Assembly (NCBI GenBank): GCA_964577145.1
Contig: CAZNXM010000007.1
Coordinates: 1-64,000, forward strand
DNA from: MGIIa-K1 sp964577145
GTDB taxonomy: Archaea; Thermoplasmatota; Poseidoniia; Poseidoniales; Poseidoniaceae
Reading direction: 5' to 3'
DNA length: 64,000 nucleotides
The notes beneath the pieces are model-generated. The model was not told where the DNA came from. It did not search any database and worked only from the letters and a program-made list of their open reading frames with translations. Shown in pieces: positions 9,252 to 18,278 of the stretch (its first letter is position 1; every line of letters starts with the position of its first letter). Made by a program: the position numbers and the translations under genes.

Positions 9252-11915
9252 ATGGCATCAGATTCTGATGACCCCTCTGCCGAAAAAAACTACCTCGTTT
9301 GGTTTGAAGAATCCGGAATGGGTGATGTTGCAACTATTGGTGGAAAGGGCGCCTCATTGGGTGAAATGTATTCATCATTAACCGAAAAAGGAATCCCAAT
9401 CCCAAATGGATTCACCGTTACTGTTGATGCATATGCTGAATTCGTTGATTCCGAAATTGATTCCACTCGATGGAGTGGCATCCCTGAAGCTGAAGGATTG
9501 CCCGGTCTGAGGGACTCGGTAATGAAAGCAACAACGCTCAGAGGGGCGATTCATGCATGCTTTGAAGATGCAAAAACTTCAGACCACTTGGAAATGCATT
9601 CCAGAACATCACTCGCAAGATCACTAATTCTCAAAAGCGTTGTACCTTCGAACATTGAAGAGCAAATAGAGAGCGGTTATCTCTTACTATGCGACGAGTA
9701 TGGACCAGGTGTTGATGTTGCAGTACGTTCCTCTGCAACTGTTGAAGATTCGGTAGATGCTTCTTTTGCCGGCCAATATGAATCCTATCTCAATATCACT
9801 GGCCCAAGAAGCGTGATTTTCAACTGGAAGAGATGTGTTGCTAGCTTATTTACAGAAAGGGCGGTTGCTTACCAAATTGACCGTGGAATGAATCCTCTTG
9901 AAGCATCACTCGCAGTTGTGGTGATGAAGATGGTTAGGTCGGATTTGGCATCATCTGGAGTAATGTTCACACTTGACCCAGATTCAGGACACTCCGGTGT
10001 AATTCATATATCGTCTTCTTTCGGATTGGGAGAATTACTCGTACAAGGTAGCATCTCTCCTGATGGTTTCCTTGTCTGGAAGAAAGGGCTTGAACAAGGC
10101 TTGCCTGCAATTGTACAGCGACACCTTGGTGGTAAAGAAGAAAAAATGGTCTACAGTGAAGATTCGGAAACAAAAACAGTAGATGTTTCCATCGCAGACC
10201 GACTTTCATTTTCGCTGAAACGCTCCGAAGTTCTTGAACTCGCAAATATGGCCTTGATAATTGAGCAGCATTATGACAGGCCAATGGATATTGAATGGGC
10301 TAAGGATGGAATCAGTGGAGATATTTTCATTGTGCAAGCACGTCCTGAAACCGTGCATGCTAAAGAAAAGAGCACTGTCCTAATACGCTATCATATGAAT
10401 CCAAAATTAGTGAAGAAGTTGCGTTCCAATGGTTCGGTTTTAGCAACTGGACAAGCTGTTGGAAAGCGGATTGGAGGGGGACAGGTAAGGCAATACCAGG
10501 ACTATGAAGCGGTTATTTCCAGCAAACGAAATTTAAGAGATAGGTTGGCAACAGGTATTGAACTTGATTCGCTAGAATGGGCTGACCGTGTATTCGAGGA
10601 AGGTGATGTTCTCGTAACCGATATGACTACTCCAGATTGGGAGCCGATGATGAAACAGGCCTCCTTGATTATCACTCGCAAAGGAGGAAGAACAAGTCAC
10701 GCTGCAATCATTGCCCGAGAATTTGGAATCCCTGCAATTGTTGGGGCAACAGATGTCATGAGAATACTCGAGGATGGCATGGTAGTAACCGGGTCCTGCG
10801 CCGAAGGGGATGATGGATTAATCTTCAAAGGTGAGCAGCCATTTGAGATTGAAGAAATCGTAATCGACACAGATCAAAAACTCAAAACTAAAATCAAATT
10901 AAACGTCGGTTTTCCAACTAAAGCACTCGCTGATTCAATGCTACCCGTTGATGGAGTAGGACTTGCGAGAATTGAATTTATCCTCTCTGCTGAAGTCGGA
11001 ATTCATCCAATGGCATTGGTACATTGTGATGCTTTAATCGAGTATGCAGAAACCGGAGTAATTCCAAATAGCCTATTGCCATTCAGGCGTGGTCTAGAGA
11101 GAACAAATGGAAAAGATAGAGCGGAATTAATCCGAGCAATCTCCGAAAAGAGCAGAAACTCAGCCAATCCTAAATCTCTCTTTATCGACGAACTCAGAGA
11201 GGGCGTGGGTCTGATTTGTGCAGCATTTTATCCAAGGCCAGTCTTGGTTAGGCTTTCAGATTTCAAATCAAATGAGTATAGGGAATTACTTGGAGGCGAG
11301 ATATTTGAGCCAATTGAGGAAAACCCAATGATCGCTTGGAGAGGAGCCAGCCGTTATGTTGACCCGCGATTTTCACAAGCCTTCGAAATGGAATGTGAAG
11401 CTTTGCAAGGTGTACGCCACGACATGGGTCTAGATAATCTGCAATTGATGATACCTTTCTGTCGCTCACCCGAAGAAGGAATCGCCGTAAAGAATATCCT
11501 CGAAAAAAGAAACCTGGGCTCACAAGACGGAGTTCCTTTATTCATCATGGTTGAATTGCCTTCCAATGTTATTGAAGCGGATCGTTTCATCGATGAAATG
11601 CAACTCGATGGAGGGTCGATTGGTACCAATGACCTCGTACAGACAGTATATGCGGTTAGCAGGGATGACTTGGAGGGATACTTACACCCCGTTGATGCTA
11701 GGTCTTCAGCAGTGAAAACAATGGTTAGGAGAACCATTGAAACTTTCAAGGAAAAGGGAATTGAAATCGGAATTTGTGGTCAGGCCCCTTCAGACCACCC
11801 AGAAGAATATCCTCCTTTCTTAATCGAATGTGGAATTACCTCTATTTCGGTAACTCCTGATACAGCTGTTGCAGTAAGAATCGCTGTCGAAAAGGCAGAA
11901 AATAGACTTCTATAA
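9252..11915 (+). CDS. ppsA: Phosphoenolpyruvate synthase
   Basis: Converts pyruvate, ATP and water to PEP, AMP and phosphate, the entry to gluconeogenesis. The 887-aa protein has the three expected parts. An N-terminal ATP-grasp-like domain (GGKGASLGEMY near residue 32; VAVRSSATVEDS near 157) is followed by the swivelling phosphohistidine domain (GGRTSHAAIIAREFGIP, catalytic His483). The C-terminal TIM barrel carries NDLVQ and GICGQAPSDHPE, with catalytic Cys842. The order and C-terminal motif favour PEP synthase over pyruvate phosphate dikinase. It is monocistronic and convergent with the PhoU gene: its TAA directly abuts that gene's stop codon. No Shine-Dalgarno sequence precedes the ATG. 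Confidence 0.93.
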   Translation: MASDSDDPSAEKNYLVWFEESGMGDVATIGGKGASLGEMYSSLTEKGIPIPNGFTVTVDAYAEFVDSEIDSTRWSGIPEAEGLPGLRDSVMKATTLRGAIHACFEDAKTSDHLEMHSRTSLARSLILKSVVPSNIEEQIESGYLLLCDEYGPGVDVAVRSSATVEDSVDASFAGQYESYLNITGPRSVIFNWKRCVASLFTERAVAYQIDRGMNPLEASLAVVVMKMVRSDLASSGVMFTLDPDSGHSGVIHISSSFGLGELLVQGSISPDGFLVWKKGLEQGLPAIVQRHLGGKEEKMVYSEDSETKTVDVSIADRLSFSLKRSEVLELANMALIIEQHYDRPMDIEWAKDGISGDIFIVQARPETVHAKEKSTVLIRYHMNPKLVKKLRSNGSVLATGQAVGKRIGGGQVRQYQDYEAVISSKRNLRDRLATGIELDSLEWADRVFEEGDVLVTDMTTPDWEPMMKQASLIITRKGGRTSHAAIIAREFGIPAIVGATDVMRILEDGMVVTGSCAEGDDGLIFKGEQPFEIEEIVIDTDQKLKTKIKLNVGFPTKALADSMLPVDGVGLARIEFILSAEVGIHPMALVHCDALIEYAETGVIPNSLLPFRRGLERTNGKDRAELIRAISEKSRNSANPKSLFIDELREGVGLICAAFYPRPVLVRLSDFKSNEYRELLGGEIFEPIEENPMIAWRGASRYVDPRFSQAFEMECEALQGVRHDMGLDNLQLMIPFCRSPEEGIAVKNILEKRNLGSQDGVPLFIMVELPSNVIEADRFIDEMQLDGGSIGTNDLVQTVYAVSRDDLEGYLHPVDARSSAVKTMVRRTIETFKEKGIEIGICGQAPSDHPEEYPPFLIECGITSISVTPDTAVAVRIAVEKAENRLL

Positions 11916-12965
11916 TCAATCATTTTGGCGATCGATAATTATCTCATCATAGAGTTTGATGTTGAGCAGAATCTCACCGAAATCACGTGAATACGCACAG
12001 AGTCTACGGATTGACTCAGATAACCTAAATTCGAAAATTAAATTTCGAGCGGTGCGCCTTCCTTCCATCATTCCTTCTTCGTGTAATTGCAATACATTCT
12101 GGACTCTCTTTAGTTCATGGCGAGCTTTCTCAATTCCATGAGAATCTCGAGTTCTTATATTGATCATCAATTGCTTAATCGATTCTTGCCAAATTGGAAT
12201 TTGAACGATTGGGGATTCATCGATTTTCAATTTGATTCCACCGTCGAACTCTTGTATCATTTGAGAGATTTGTAATGCGTGGTCCATCATTCTCTCAAGG
12301 CATCTGGCAAGATTTGAATGCTCAACTGCTTGGTTCCTACCGAGTTTTAGAGAAGTTGCTACAAGGTGTGAATCCAGAGCAATGCAAACTTGTCGCTCGA
12401 TTAGATAGAGTAGTGCATCAACTTCTGATTCTCTTTCTTCTGAATCGTCCAATAAATCAATATCGTCACCGTCAAGCACTGACATTATGTCTCGTATTAG
12501 GGATGATAATTGGAGATACATACGGTTGATACTAGCGCTGAGAGGCATGTCTGAAGCGTTGATTAAGCATACTATCTCGGTATGCTTATCGTCTTCAGAC
12601 ATCGTTTCAAAACCTCTTGTATTCCGCAAGAATCTTCGGATTTCTTTACGGTGTTTCTTTCCTCCATCGTCATTGAAATGAATTCTAATTTTATCCACTC
12701 CGGAAATATACGCTCCCATCAGATGGTCGTGAAGACTATCTTCAGGAAGTGAATTTGCATTGATTACTACTCTCTTGACCTGCTTATCGAGCATGTCTAT
12801 TGGGGTAAGTCGAAGCGCACCACTGGGGCGCCAATCTACTCTTACTCCATCCCTCGGACGCAATTCATTTGCAACGACCCAAGGCTTGGGCAAACTGAGG
12901 GTATATGTTGCACCGCCTGTTAACTGGACCTTGCGGACATCTTGTTCTCCAGGACCAAATGCCAT
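11916..12965 (-). CDS. phoU: AbrB-PhoU phosphate uptake regulator
   Basis: Archaeal-type phosphate signalling protein, about 349 aa. An N-terminal SpoVT/AbrB-like swapped-hairpin domain (VQLTGGATYTLSLPKPW, then a beta-rich RDGVRVDW region) is followed by helical PhoU repeats (from about residue 125 to the end). The AbrB part suggests DNA binding and the PhoU part interaction with phosphate transport proteins. I start it at ATG 12965. The frame also opens at TTG 12974, but the TATATATAT at 12994-13002 lies about 29 bases upstream of the ATG, which fits a leaderless transcript. It is divergent from the PiT transporter and shares its short promoter region. Confidence 0.88.
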   Translation of the reverse strand: MAFGPGEQDVRKVQLTGGATYTLSLPKPWVVANELRPRDGVRVDWRPSGALRLTPIDMLDKQVKRVVINANSLPEDSLHDHLMGAYISGVDKIRIHFNDDGGKKHRKEIRRFLRNTRGFETMSEDDKHTEIVCLINASDMPLSASINRMYLQLSSLIRDIMSVLDGDDIDLLDDSEERESEVDALLYLIERQVCIALDSHLVATSLKLGRNQAVEHSNLARCLERMMDHALQISQMIQEFDGGIKLKIDESPIVQIPIWQESIKQLMINIRTRDSHGIEKARHELKRVQNVLQLHEEGMMEGRRTARNLIFEFRLSESIRRLCAYSRDFGEILLNIKLYDEIIIDRQND

Positions 12966-12993
12966 CGTTCTCAAAACCGCGAATATTTACTTC

Positions 12994-13002
12994 TATATAT
13001 AT
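12994..13002. promoter_or_regulatory. TATA box shared by phoU and pit genes
   Basis: TATATATAT lies in the 81-base divergent spacer. It is 29 bases from the phoU ATG, so transcription would start at or near that codon. It is about 45 bases from the pit ATG, giving a leader near 20 bases. The motif is close to self-complementary, so one TBP site could serve both directions. Confidence 0.55.
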
Positions 13003-13046
13003 TACCGTGGTTGCAGGTGATATACCGACAGACCCAGCAATAATTC

Positions 13047-15161
13047 ATGGAACCTGCTACCATGCTATTGCTCAGTGTCGCTGTCCTTGTTTGTGCCTAT
13101 ATGGCATGGAACATTGGAGCAAATGATGTTGCAAATGCAATGGGGACAAGCGTAGGCAGTGGTGCACTCACATTGCGTAGAGCGATTATCGTAGCTGCTG
13201 TTTTTGAATTTGCAGGTGCGGTATTCTTTGGTAGCCATGTTACTGATACCATCAGGAAAGGAGTTCTCGATTTTGGTGGAGAGGATTTCTCAGAGGAACT
13301 AAGCCTGAATCTAATGTATGGATTTATGGCAGCACTTCTCGCTGCAGCGATCTGGCTTACTATTGCAACCAAGTTTGGTTTACCAGTTTCCACAACACAC
13401 AGTATCGTAGGTGGAGTTATTGGAATGGGACTGTGGATTCAGCCCAGCAGTGTCAATTGGCCAAAGGTAGGGGAGATTGTATTGAGTTGGGTCGCTTCTC
13501 CATTACTTGGAGGGTTACTTGCCTACCTCTCCTTCGTCATCATCAAACGGGTGATTTTCAATCACGAAAACCCTGTTGAAAGGACCCGGAAGGTCGCACC
13601 TCTTCTTGCACTACCAACATTCTTTGTCCTTGGACTAGCTCTACAATTCAAGGGGCTGAAAGGATTCTACAAGAATCTTGACAACGCTGGAATTATCGAC
13701 AAGGCAAATTGGCTTCCTCCTAAAGATGGAGTCACTTTCAATCCATTTGCAGATGGTGCTTGGATACCTCTCAACAGCCTATTGGTCGCTTTGGCAATTG
13801 GTTGCTTTGCAAGTTCAATTCTCTGGTATGTTCTAAAACGATACGAGTTCAAGGAAGAGGGATATGCTGGCGTTGAACGTGTATTCGTTTGGCTTCAAAT
13901 CATCACCGCTTGTTATGTTGCATTCGCTCACGGGGCGAATGATGTCGCTAATGCTATCGGGCCAATGGCTGCAATTTGGGATGTTGCAAATAATGGCATA
14001 CTATCACCTGATCAAGTCGGCGTACCATTCGGATTACTACTCTTAGGAGGAGCGGGAATTACGGTTGGTGTTGCGACCTGGGGGTACAAGGTGATGGATA
14101 CTATTGGAAAGAAAATTACCCATATCACTCCATCACGTGGATTCGCCGCGGAATTTGGTGCAGCGACAACAGTGCTGATTTTCTCTATGCCTTTCCTAGC
14201 AGTACCAATCTCAACTACGCATACCTTAGTCGGTGCAGTAGTAGGTGTCGGTCTTGCAGGTGGTGCATCTTCAGTTGATTTCCGAGTATTCGCTAAAATT
14301 GCTGCAAGTTGGGTCGCAAGCCTTCCTTTCGCAGGTTTAGGAGCGGTAATGTTCTACATTCTATTCGCTGGAAGTACTACCAATGTTGCAATAGTCACAC
14401 TCCTTGCAATGGGTGCAACTGCATTCATATTAACCCGAAAATCTGCTGATGAAGATCTCGGTGAAGAAGCAGATGTCGTAACCGATGCACCGGTTGACGA
14501 TACTATTGCAGAGGTTACCAAGCCAAAGCCATTCGAGATGTTCCATCTACATGCTAAGGCTGTCGAGAGAACTGTTGACTGCATGCTCGATGCTGTCAAG
14601 GCTGCTGCATCTGGAAAAGATGCTAGTGATTTCATAACTGCGACTATTGCCGCTGAACTCGAGGCTGATAATATCAAAAACGATTTGCGTGAAGAAATCG
14701 GCACTGGTGTCAGGATTACGATTGGCCGTGATAACTTCATGCAAATGATTGCTCGTCAGGATAGAATTGCTGACTATGCCCAGAATGTTGCAGAGCAACT
14801 CTCTTTCCGAACCCTATTCGATAACTCTGAAGCACGAAAACAACTCTCTGCTATGGGTGAAGCAGTCGCAAAGACCGTTGCCAAATACGAAGAGACTGTA
14901 GAACAAATCATGATATTGAGCCATTCCGGTTTCGCTCGCAAAGAGATGATAGTTCTCATGGATTTAATCAAAGAAGTCAATTATCTCGAGCATGAAGCTG
15001 ATGTCGTCGAAAGAAAGGCTGCTGCAATTGTATTCAGCCAAGGCGATGATAGTGCTCTTGCAGCCATGCACATGTACCGAGTTTTACAACGCCTTGACGA
15101 TGTTGCAAATGCTTGTGAAAAGGCGGCTAATGCCTTCTTGCCACTGACACATCAGAGATGA
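13047..15161 (+). CDS. PiT-family phosphate permease fused to a DUF47/PhoU-like domain
   Basis: Imports inorganic phosphate with a cation. The first ~475 residues of 704 form the PiT transporter: both repeats of the family signature are present (NIGANDVANAMGTSVGSGAL near residue 24 and AHGANDVANAIGPMAAI near 295), along with about ten hydrophobic segments and the paired VSTTHS/ISTTHT motifs. After an acidic linker (about 475-490) the last ~210 residues are helical and resemble DUF47/PhoU, which in many organisms is a separate Pit-accessory protein. The fusion puts a probable regulatory domain on the cytosolic side. An AbrB-PhoU regulator is divergently transcribed. The TGA stop codon abuts the stop codon of the convergent hydroxylase gene. 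Confidence 0.9.
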   Translation: MEPATMLLLSVAVLVCAYMAWNIGANDVANAMGTSVGSGALTLRRAIIVAAVFEFAGAVFFGSHVTDTIRKGVLDFGGEDFSEELSLNLMYGFMAALLAAAIWLTIATKFGLPVSTTHSIVGGVIGMGLWIQPSSVNWPKVGEIVLSWVASPLLGGLLAYLSFVIIKRVIFNHENPVERTRKVAPLLALPTFFVLGLALQFKGLKGFYKNLDNAGIIDKANWLPPKDGVTFNPFADGAWIPLNSLLVALAIGCFASSILWYVLKRYEFKEEGYAGVERVFVWLQIITACYVAFAHGANDVANAIGPMAAIWDVANNGILSPDQVGVPFGLLLLGGAGITVGVATWGYKVMDTIGKKITHITPSRGFAAEFGAATTVLIFSMPFLAVPISTTHTLVGAVVGVGLAGGASSVDFRVFAKIAASWVASLPFAGLGAVMFYILFAGSTTNVAIVTLLAMGATAFILTRKSADEDLGEEADVVTDAPVDDTIAEVTKPKPFEMFHLHAKAVERTVDCMLDAVKAAASGKDASDFITATIAAELEADNIKNDLREEIGTGVRITIGRDNFMQMIARQDRIADYAQNVAEQLSFRTLFDNSEARKQLSAMGEAVAKTVAKYEETVEQIMILSHSGFARKEMIVLMDLIKEVNYLEHEADVVERKAAAIVFSQGDDSALAAMHMYRVLQRLDDVANACEKAANAFLPLTHQR

Positions 15162-16154
15162 TCACTCGGGTATTCTCGGGTCCATGACCGCTTTCCAAAG
15201 TGGAGGAATTACCGCAAGCCACAGGCATGCATAATACCCACTAGGAAGTTGAGGTGAACCTTCGTGAACTTCCAAGTCCTGATACGATGTACTCGCTTTC
15301 AAATGGTGAGAAGGGTGCAACGGTAATTCGAGTAAAGTCCAACGCGACCACAAACTACGACTCTCCCAAGAATGCATCATAGTATGGCGCTCCCCTACTT
15401 CTCGGCGTAAGCCATAATGTTGCATGTAATTCACATATTCCAGAAGAATGATGGCGAATACGGCTTGGATAAGGAAGACCTGGCCTATCACAGGATTATA
15501 CCACCACAGTCCACCGACAAGTGCTATTTGTGTGATTAATCCATGAATTATCGGATTATTGATAATGCCCTTTCCCTTTGATGAATGAACCTTGTATGCA
15601 GAAATAAATTGCAATGGAAGTGTCATGATAATCTGAGTCCACAATCCTCTTCCTTTGGGGGATGATGCTGGGTCTAATTCGGTTGCATAATTGCGATGAT
15701 GCCCATGGTTGTGCTCGGTAGTGAAATGAAGATACAGAACCAAAAGGAGATTCAATCGAGCCATCCGCCACAGGAATGAGCCTTTTCTTCGGTGACCTTG
15801 TTCGTGGGCATTTACAATACCACTTACTCCGGTGACAACGCCAACTGAATATGTGCCCATCAACAGCTGGAGGGTTAGACCATCGATTTGAGCCCGCCAA
15901 AACAAGGTAGAAATTGCTAGGATAGCGAATATGCTGTGGCCAACGAGAAGAGCATTCCAAGGCGTAGGTGAATACCCTTCTTTGCGTGCAGGTGCACCTT
16001 TTGGAGAAAGGATGTCAAGGATGGGTCCTATGCCGACTGCAAATACAAATCCAGTAGCACACCACCACTCTCCCTTGTACAGGCCTCCTATCGTTAGAAT
16101 GGGGAGGATGAATCCCAATAGATGTGGATGCCATGACTCTATTTTGGCCTCCAT
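15162..16154 (-). CDS. AlkB-like membrane non-haem di-iron hydroxylase
   Basis: Integral membrane protein of 330 aa with the histidine pattern of alkane 1-monooxygenase/fatty-acid hydroxylases: HEQGH (117-121), EHNHGHH (147-153), QHYGLRR (H246), an HSW motif (H261) and LHPSHH (280-284). The QHYGLRR-HSW-LHPSHH order resembles the EHYGL-HSW-LQRHSDHH region of AlkB rather than ordinary desaturases. About six hydrophobic segments surround the boxes. It would use O2 to hydroxylate an alkyl chain. Alkane, fatty acyl or membrane lipid are all possible substrates, and no rubredoxin gene is adjacent. The ATG lies in the loop of a small GGCC hairpin. It is divergent from taw1 and convergent with the PiT gene. 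Confidence 0.78.
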   Translation of the reverse strand: MEAKIESWHPHLLGFILPILTIGGLYKGEWWCATGFVFAVGIGPILDILSPKGAPARKEGYSPTPWNALLVGHSIFAILAISTLFWRAQIDGLTLQLLMGTYSVGVVTGVSGIVNAHEQGHRRKGSFLWRMARLNLLLVLYLHFTTEHNHGHHRNYATELDPASSPKGRGLWTQIIMTLPLQFISAYKVHSSKGKGIINNPIIHGLITQIALVGGLWWYNPVIGQVFLIQAVFAIILLEYVNYMQHYGLRREVGERHTMMHSWESRSLWSRWTLLELPLHPSHHLKASTSYQDLEVHEGSPQLPSGYYACLWLAVIPPLWKAVMDPRIPE

Positions 16155-16222
16155 GGGGGCCGTACACCCGTATTGGTCTTGAAGCGTGGGGTTGAAGTCA
16201 GCATCACAGGTCGCAAGTCTGC

Positions 16223-17224
16223 ATGGACCCCGTTCTTCAGGCCAAACTGCAGAAGCAGCGCTACCATATCGTTGGTGAGCACGGTGGGGTCAAAATATGC
16301 CATTGGACAAAGGAATCTCTTCTGAGGGATCGCCAATGCTACAAGGGAAGATTCTACGGTATCGCTAGTCATAATTGCATGCAAATGTCGCCGGTAGTCG
16401 ACCAATGTAACCTCGCCTGTACATATTGCTGGAGAGAGCCTCACATGGACACATTGGAGCTATCAGACCAAGACCCGAAGGATATGCTCTATGATTCGGT
16501 AAAAGCACAACGTCGACTGCTTTCTGGATTTGGTGGCAATCCGAAAGTTCCACGTGAAAAATTCCTCGATGCACAGAATCCCAAACATGTTGCTATTTCT
16601 CTCAACGGTGAACCTACTCTGTACAATCATCTTTCAGAATACATGGAATTATGCCATGCGCACGGCATGACTACCATGCTGGTTACCAATGGTACCTTAC
16701 CGAAAGTGATTGAAAAACTCGATACTTTACCAACTCAACTCTATGTTTCAGTCGATGCACCAAATAAGCAGGTCTTTGATGAAATTTGTAAACCAAAATG
16801 GAATGCTGCAGCTTGGGATAAATTCGAGCAAACAATCGATTTACTCCCGAGCCTAGATACTCGTATTGTATGTCGCCATACGTTGATTAAGGGACGAAAT
16901 ATGAACGAAGAACACATTCCTCAATATGCTGCACTCGATAATAGGGCAGACCCTGATTTCATCGAATGTAAAGGATATGTTCACGTAGGTAATTCACGTG
17001 AAAACCTGACCTCTGAAAATATGCCATTCCATCAGGATATTCTCGATTTTTCAAACGCATTAGCGCCACTTGTCGATAGAAGGCTTCTCGATGATTCCCC
17101 TCCAAGCCGTGTCGCACTTGTTGGAAGAGAAGTTATCCCAATTCCAATTCCAGAAGCTACTATGTTCTTCCCAGAAGACCTCGGTATTGCTGAGTCGGTA
17201 AAGCATCTCAAAATTGTTCAGTGA
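16223..17224 (+). CDS. taw1: 4-demethylwyosine synthase Taw1 (radical SAM)
   Basis: Builds the tricyclic imidazopurine of 4-demethylwyosine on the methylated guanosine at position 37 of tRNA-Phe, using pyruvate and SAM. The 333-aa protein has the radical SAM cysteines C62, C66 and C69 (CNLACTYC), then WREP, a GEPTLYNHL segment and an LVTNGT strand typical of the family. CHWTK near residue 26 holds one of the extra N-terminal cysteines expected for the second Fe-S cluster. The length matches archaeal TYW1. The protein is a marker of Archaea and Eukarya. The gene overlaps or nearly touches the following glycosyltransferase, so the two are probably co-transcribed. Confidence 0.92.
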   Translation: MDPVLQAKLQKQRYHIVGEHGGVKICHWTKESLLRDRQCYKGRFYGIASHNCMQMSPVVDQCNLACTYCWREPHMDTLELSDQDPKDMLYDSVKAQRRLLSGFGGNPKVPREKFLDAQNPKHVAISLNGEPTLYNHLSEYMELCHAHGMTTMLVTNGTLPKVIEKLDTLPTQLYVSVDAPNKQVFDEICKPKWNAAAWDKFEQTIDLLPSLDTRIVCRHTLIKGRNMNEEHIPQYAALDNRADPDFIECKGYVHVGNSRENLTSENMPFHQDILDFSNALAPLVDRRLLDDSPPSRVALVGREVIPIPIPEATMFFPEDLGIAESVKHLKIVQ

Positions 17225-17234
17225 GTTGATCTAT

Positions 17235-18278
17235 TTGGCAAAGAAAATCCTTGTGGCAAGGGGGGGAAAAATGTCCCCCTTTAGTGGACTTGGGAGTACA
17301 CATGATGCTTTGATTGAAAGATTGAGAGATTCCAGAGTTGAAGGATATACCCTCGGAAAAATAGCGGAATATGATTCGCAAGCGGGCTTACTGCGCCGTG
17401 TTTGGCGTCGATGGTATTCTCATCCCAATGTCGTTGAAAATTTGTCTAAGTCGCACGATATTGTCCACATTACCGACCAAGAACAGGCTGGATTAACCCC
17501 AAGAAGTGGAAAATCGATAATCACGGTTCATGACCTATTCCATCTCTATCCAAGTAACCGTCACGGTGTCACAGTTGGTGAACAGAGTCCTGGAATATTC
17601 AGAAAGAAAGACATTCGAAAAATGAAAGATGGAATTCGTAGGGCTAGTCTTCTAATCTGCATCTCTAAGTACACTCAAGAGGAGTGTGAAATGCGATTCC
17701 CCGGAATTCCTACCGCATGGGTTCCCCATGCTATTGACCTCAATAATTACCAGAAGAAAATGCAGCAACCTGAGTGGTTTGATAAAGGGGTTAACCTTCT
17801 GATAATTGGGTCTGAAGAACCTCGTAAGCGAGTAGAATTTGCAGTTGAAGTATGTGCTGGCATGGATGTCACTCTTCACAAATTAGGAGCGGAATCATCG
17901 CCCGAAGCACGAAAAAGAATTGAGGCTTTGGCAAGCGAAGTCAATTGCAAACTGAATTGGGTCGGGCAAGTCGGTTCTGATGAGAAAATTGCTGCTCTGC
18001 AACACGCTGATGCTCTCCTATTCCCTTCGATTGCCGAAGGTTTTGGCCTACCTCCTCTTGAAGCATATGCTGCAGGAACTATCGCCCTAGTTGCAGATGC
18101 CCCTGCACATAATGAAATCCCTCTCGAACAACATATTCTACCATACGATGATGTTGAAATGTGGAGAGCGGCAATTGAAGAACTTGAAGATGAATCCGAT
18201 GCAGTCAAAGCACAAGCTGAAGAATTCAGCATTGAAAAATGGACTGAGCGACTAAAAGCCGCTTATGATTCATTATAA
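17235..18278 (+). CDS. Glycosyltransferase, GT4-like (group 1)
   Basis: Probably transfers a sugar from a nucleotide donor to a glycan or lipid. The C-terminal half has the GT4 pattern: LLIIGSEEPRKR, a helix-strand ending WVGQVG, and ADALLFPSIAEGFGLPPLEA with the donor-binding glutamate. A histidine-containing VHDLFHLYP segment lies in the N-terminal half. The start is uncertain. TTG 17235 keeps the first Rossmann strand (KKILVARGG). TTG 17214 overlaps taw1. ATG 17271 follows a G-run that could act as Shine-Dalgarno, and it lies in the loop of a 7-bp hairpin (17258-17281), but using it would remove the first strand. The 3' end overlaps the convergent peptidase gene by 16 bases. Confidence 0.8.
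   Translation: MAKKILVARGGKMSPFSGLGSTHDALIERLRDSRVEGYTLGKIAEYDSQAGLLRRVWRRWYSHPNVVENLSKSHDIVHITDQEQAGLTPRSGKSIITVHDLFHLYPSNRHGVTVGEQSPGIFRKKDIRKMKDGIRRASLLICISKYTQEECEMRFPGIPTAWVPHAIDLNNYQKKMQQPEWFDKGVNLLIIGSEEPRKRVEFAVEVCAGMDVTLHKLGAESSPEARKRIEALASEVNCKLNWVGQVGSDEKIAALQHADALLFPSIAEGFGLPPLEAYAAGTIALVADAPAHNEIPLEQHILPYDDVEMWRAAIEELEDESDAVKAQAEEFSIEKWTERLKAAYDSL
17258..17281 (+). promoter_or_regulatory. Hairpin enclosing an ATG near the glycosyltransferase start
   Basis: A perfect 7-bp stem, AAGGGGG (17258-17264) with CCCCCTT (17275-17281), has a 10-base loop that contains ATG 17271. The G-run doubles as a possible ribosome-binding sequence, so folding would hide it. Whether this ATG is the true start is undecided. 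Confidence 0.4.
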
